Shown here: piece by piece, positions 7,452 through 9,088 of the stretch
Position numbering within the stretch: position 1 is the stretch's first letter
Layout of the letters: every line of letters starts with the position of its first letter
NCBI GenBank assembly: GCA_005877655.1
Contig: VBOC01000192.1
Span: 1-9,088 of the forward strand
DNA length: 9,088 bases
From: Ignavibacteria bacterium
Lineage (GTDB): Bacteria; Bacteroidota; Ignavibacteria; UBA10030; SZUA-254
Reading direction: 5' to 3'
Made by a program: the position numbers and the translations under genes
The notes under the pieces: generated by a model
What the model was told of the DNA's origin: nothing
The model's database searches: none
What the model saw: only the letters and a program-made list of their open reading frames with translations

Positions 7452-7526
7452 AAATTCCTTGCAAAAGCTCCCTTTTGGATAGAATGCCCAAAAGTAAAGA
7501 ATAATTAGTTGTTTGTCAAGGAATTT
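7452..7526. repeat. 10-bp perfect inverted repeat flanking the M23 promoter
   Basis: The arms at 7452-7461 (aaattccttg) and 7517-7526 (caaggaattt) are perfect complements 55 bases apart. On the minus strand one arm overlaps the first bases of the -35 box and the other contains the AAGGAA ribosome-binding motif of the M23 gene. It could be a two-site operator. In RNA reading through from hprK it could also form a long-loop stem that hides the Shine-Dalgarno. Confidence 0.5.
7489..7519 (-). promoter_or_regulatory. Promoter for the M23 peptidase - DUF2795 unit
   Basis: On the minus strand a perfect TTGACA (7519-7514) is followed by a 17-base AT-rich spacer and TACTTT (7496-7491). The same bases read TTG-N20-TACTTTTG, which fits the Bacteroidota vegetative pattern (TTTG/TTG near -33 and TAnnTTTG near -7). 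Transcription should start near 7484, giving a leader of about 43 bases before ATG 7441. It lies in the only strongly AT-rich intergenic stretch of the window. Confidence 0.7.
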
Positions 7527-7540
7527 GTGAGATAGATCAA

Positions 7541-7873
7541 TCACTCAAAATCATGTTCGAAGTAATCGATCGCCCGTTCGCCAATATGCTTGCTTTTCTC
7601 CGTAATTACCGCTTCCAGCCGCTTGGAAAACTCCTTCGCGGCATCATACCCGTAGTGTTTCAGCAGATGATTCAGGGCGATAACTTCGCAGATTACGGTC
7701 ACGTTTTTGCCGGGAAAAATGGGGAGTTCGACTCTCGGGAGCTGAACATCGAGGATCGATATCCCCTCATCGTCCAGACCGGTCCGCGTATAATCCTCAT
7801 CGGGGCGCCATTCCATGAGCTCAATGACAAGCTCTACCCGCTTCTGAAACCGGATTGCGCGGATACCGAACAT
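7541..7873 (-). CDS. hprK: HPr kinase/phosphorylase, C-terminal fragment (frame-shifted)
   Basis: This frame holds the C-terminal part of HprK, out of frame with the kinase core upstream. The similarity starts before the ATG at 7873: reading back to about 7906 gives IRGLGLIDVRS, the family signature, joined to MFGIRAIRFQKRVELVIELMEW, then the PIFPGKNVTVICEVIALNHLLKHYGYDAAKEF region in which the PGKN loop and following helices are typical. The last residues are acidic (YFEHDFE). No ribosome-binding site at a usable distance precedes ATG 7873, so this is the 3' part of a broken hprK and not a separate gene. The stop at 7541 is followed by the intergenic region that carries the next promoter; no terminator was seen between them. 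Confidence 0.85.
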   Translation of the reverse strand: MFGIRAIRFQKRVELVIELMEWRPDEDYTRTGLDDEGISILDVQLPRVELPIFPGKNVTVICEVIALNHLLKHYGYDAAKEFSKRLEAVITEKSKHIGERAIDYFEHDFE

Positions 7874-8495
7874 GCTCCGGACATCGATGAGCCCGAGCCC
7901 CCGGATTCGTAATCATCACAACATCGTCCGCGACCAAACGGTGCCCGCGTTCGACGAGATCGAGGGCAATCTCGCTTTTCCCGATTCCCGAGCGGCCTAT
8001 CAGCAGCACGCCGATACCGTATACATCGACGAAGGATCCGTGCACCACGGTCTGGGGGGCAAACTGGTCATCCAGGAAATCAGAGAGGAAATAGATGAAT
8101 TTCGTGGTTTCGAAGGGGGTCCGGAGGACCGGCACCTTGTTCGCGAGCGCGTACTTCACGAATGTTTCGTCGACCTTATTATCGCTTGTCACAACGACAC
8201 AGGGCACATCAAAACGGAAAATGGTTTCAAGAGCCTTCGCCCTCTGGGCGGGATTGAGTTGTTCGAGGTAGCTGATTTCGGTGTTTCCGAACACCTGCAC
8301 TCGATCGTAACTGAAAAGCTGGACAAAACCGGCCAAGGCGAGCCCCGGCCGGTGCACGTTCTTGTCGGTGATCTTTTTGTCGAAGCCCGCATCCCCGGTC
8401 AGCGAGGTAAGCCTTAGCCGTTCCTTGTTCGATTCGACAAGGAACCCGATCGTGATGCTCGTCTTTCTTGTCTCTTTGGCGGCCTTCAGCGTCAT
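7821..8495 (-). CDS. hprK: HPr kinase/phosphorylase, N-terminal domain and P-loop part (frame-shifted at 3' end)
   Basis: A bifunctional enzyme that phosphorylates and dephosphorylates HPr on its regulatory Ser, coupling carbon or energy status to regulation. Residues 1-197 fit the family: an N-terminal domain with RPGLALAGF (49-57), the catalytic HG pair (His152), a P-loop GRSGIGKSE (167-175), and the Asp pair DD (190-191). After VVMITN (about 7905) the frame leaves the family and ends at 7821 after 27 unrelated residues, while the signature RGLGLIDV continues in another frame. The start ATG 8495 overlaps the hpf stop as ATGA, so translation is coupled. With about 20 residues restored the joined protein would be near 340 residues, slightly above the usual 310-330. 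No PTS gene is visible here; many FCB bacteria carry HprK without a full sugar PTS. Confidence 0.9.
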   Translation of the reverse strand: MTLKAAKETRKTSITIGFLVESNKERLRLTSLTGDAGFDKKITDKNVHRPGLALAGFVQLFSYDRVQVFGNTEISYLEQLNPAQRAKALETIFRFDVPCVVVTSDNKVDETFVKYALANKVPVLRTPFETTKFIYFLSDFLDDQFAPQTVVHGSFVDVYGIGVLLIGRSGIGKSEIALDLVERGHRLVADDVVMITNPGARAHRCPEHVRYPRNPVSEAGRACH

Positions 8496-8851
8496 TCCTC
8501 CTCCCCTTCGGGGGGCAATATGCTGTCTTCCTTCACCCTCCTGAGCTTCATTTTATTTTTCATCCGGAGTTTCGTCTTGTGCTTTGAGAGCCGGCGTTCG
8601 AGTTTTGCGATCGCCAGGTCGATCGATTTTTTGAAGTCTTCGGATGTATCCTTCGCCGTAAGCACCTTGCCGTCGACATGCAGGATAATTTCGGCACACA
8701 TCACGCTGTTCACGGTGTGCACGAAACTAAGGATGATGTCTCCCCGGGCGGTACGGTCGCAGAATTTGTCGAGTTTTCGGATTGATGCAACGGCGTGGTC
8801 TCTGATTTCTTTCTGCGGTTTAAATCGACGCGCCGTAATGCGGATTTCCAT
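8492..8851 (-). CDS. hpf: Ribosome hibernation promoting factor / ribosome-associated translation inhibitor, short form
   Basis: A 119-residue S30AE-family protein that binds the small ribosomal subunit near the decoding centre and silences ribosomes in stationary phase or starvation. The beta-alpha-beta-beta-beta-alpha fold is apparent: MEIRITARRF at the start, a helix through about residue 29 (DHAVASIRKLDKF), strands through SVMCAEIILHVDGKVLTAK, and a long helix DFKKSIDLAIAKLERRLSKHK with the typical basic residues. It lacks the second domain of long-form HPF; the tail is basic and then acidic. A Shine-Dalgarno (GAGGGG) lies about 7 bases before ATG 8851. It sits between the xer gene (34 bases upstream) and hprK (ATGA overlap), so the three are probably one operon. 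YfiA/RaiA is an alternative name for the same family. Confidence 0.92.
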   Translation of the reverse strand: MEIRITARRFKPQKEIRDHAVASIRKLDKFCDRTARGDIILSFVHTVNSVMCAEIILHVDGKVLTAKDTSEDFKKSIDLAIAKLERRLSKHKTKLRMKNKMKLRRVKEDSILPPEGEEE

Positions 8852-8885
8852 TGCGATTCCCCTCTAAGATCAGACTCTCCCGGAC

Positions 8886-9088
8886 TTACTCCGCCTTTGG
8901 ATGCGCCTGTTTGTAAATACGTTTCAACCGGTCGACGGTTACGTGCGTATATAACTGTGTGGTCGACAGACTCTCGTCCCCCAGCAATTCCTTTACCGCC
9001 CGGAGGTCGGCGCCGCGATTAACCATGTGGGTCGCGAATGTGTGGCGGAGAACGTGCGGGCTCTTCTTCAGGACATCGGATGCAACGC
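8886..9088 (-). CDS. Tyrosine recombinase XerC/XerD-type, C-terminal part
   Basis: The gene enters from the right edge and its last 66 codons are visible. They contain the end of the tyrosine-recombinase catalytic domain: [11 protein letters not shown] with the second-motif His and Arg, [11 protein letters not shown], then STTQLYTHV with the Tyr nucleophile, and the C-terminal tail [16 protein letters not shown] that is typical of XerC/XerD. These enzymes resolve chromosome dimers at dif with FtsK. At the usual LLGH position the sequence reads LLGDES, so the third-motif His is replaced by Asp. The linkage to hpf and hprK and the XerC/D-like tail argue for a housekeeping recombinase rather than a phage integrase. 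XerC and XerD cannot be told apart from this part. Confidence 0.88.
   Translation of the reverse strand, partial: VASDVLKKSPHVLRHTFATHMVNRGADLRAVKELLGDESLSTTQLYTHVTVDRLKRIYKQAHPKAE

Noticed and set aside
7442..7540. Terminator for the xer-hpf-hprK operon
   Set aside because: Short inverted repeats are present but none is followed by a T-run on the minus strand; they are better linked to the promoter and leader.

Overview
The window is a compact stretch of bacterial chromosome in which every gene lies on the minus strand and is read from right to left. It suggests a moderately high-GC member of the Bacteroidota/Chlorobiota (FCB) group, for example an Ignavibacteria- or Kryptonia-like lineage. 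This rests on three things: the order xer - hpf - hprK, a small acidic DUF2795 protein, and one promoter that fits the Bacteroidota TAnnTTTG/TTG pattern as well as sigma-70 hexamers. The outer-membrane Omp85 protein shows a Gram-negative envelope. The phylum is an inference; no marker gene was searched.

Reading in the direction of transcription, the right-hand block (9088 to 7541) holds the 3' end of a XerC/XerD-type tyrosine recombinase, a short ribosome hibernation factor (hpf/raiA) and HPr kinase/phosphorylase (hprK). hpf and hprK overlap by ATGA. A 99-bp AT-rich intergenic region (7442-7540) follows, with a good promoter (7489-7519) inside a 10-bp inverted repeat. That promoter drives a membrane-anchored M23 metallopeptidase and the DUF2795 protein, and the unit ends at a clear Rho-independent terminator (6020-6055). 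The left-hand block (6016 to 1) is another tight co-directional run: an Omp85 (BamA/TamA-like) protein, DNA polymerase III delta' (holB), methionyl-tRNA synthetase (metG) and the N-terminal part of a glutamate dehydrogenase that leaves the window. The genes are housekeeping: cell-wall remodelling, outer-membrane assembly, replication clamp loading, tRNA charging, nitrogen metabolism, ribosome hibernation and carbon-status signalling.

The most notable observation is that two strongly conserved genes, metG and hprK, are each split into two reading frames by what looks like the same kind of lesion. In each case roughly 20 family-conserved codons are missing and the two frames are joined with the same phase (a loss of 3n+2 bases). 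Because MetRS is normally essential, an assembly or consensus error is the first explanation to exclude. Real decay with a second copy elsewhere, or strain variation, are alternatives. Other points of interest are an intrinsic terminator that overlaps the possible start codon of the Omp85 gene, a Xer recombinase with Asp in place of the usual third-motif His, and the dyad around the M23 promoter. I saw no mobile element, CRISPR array, tRNA, rRNA or phage gene, and nothing I would call a new biological system.
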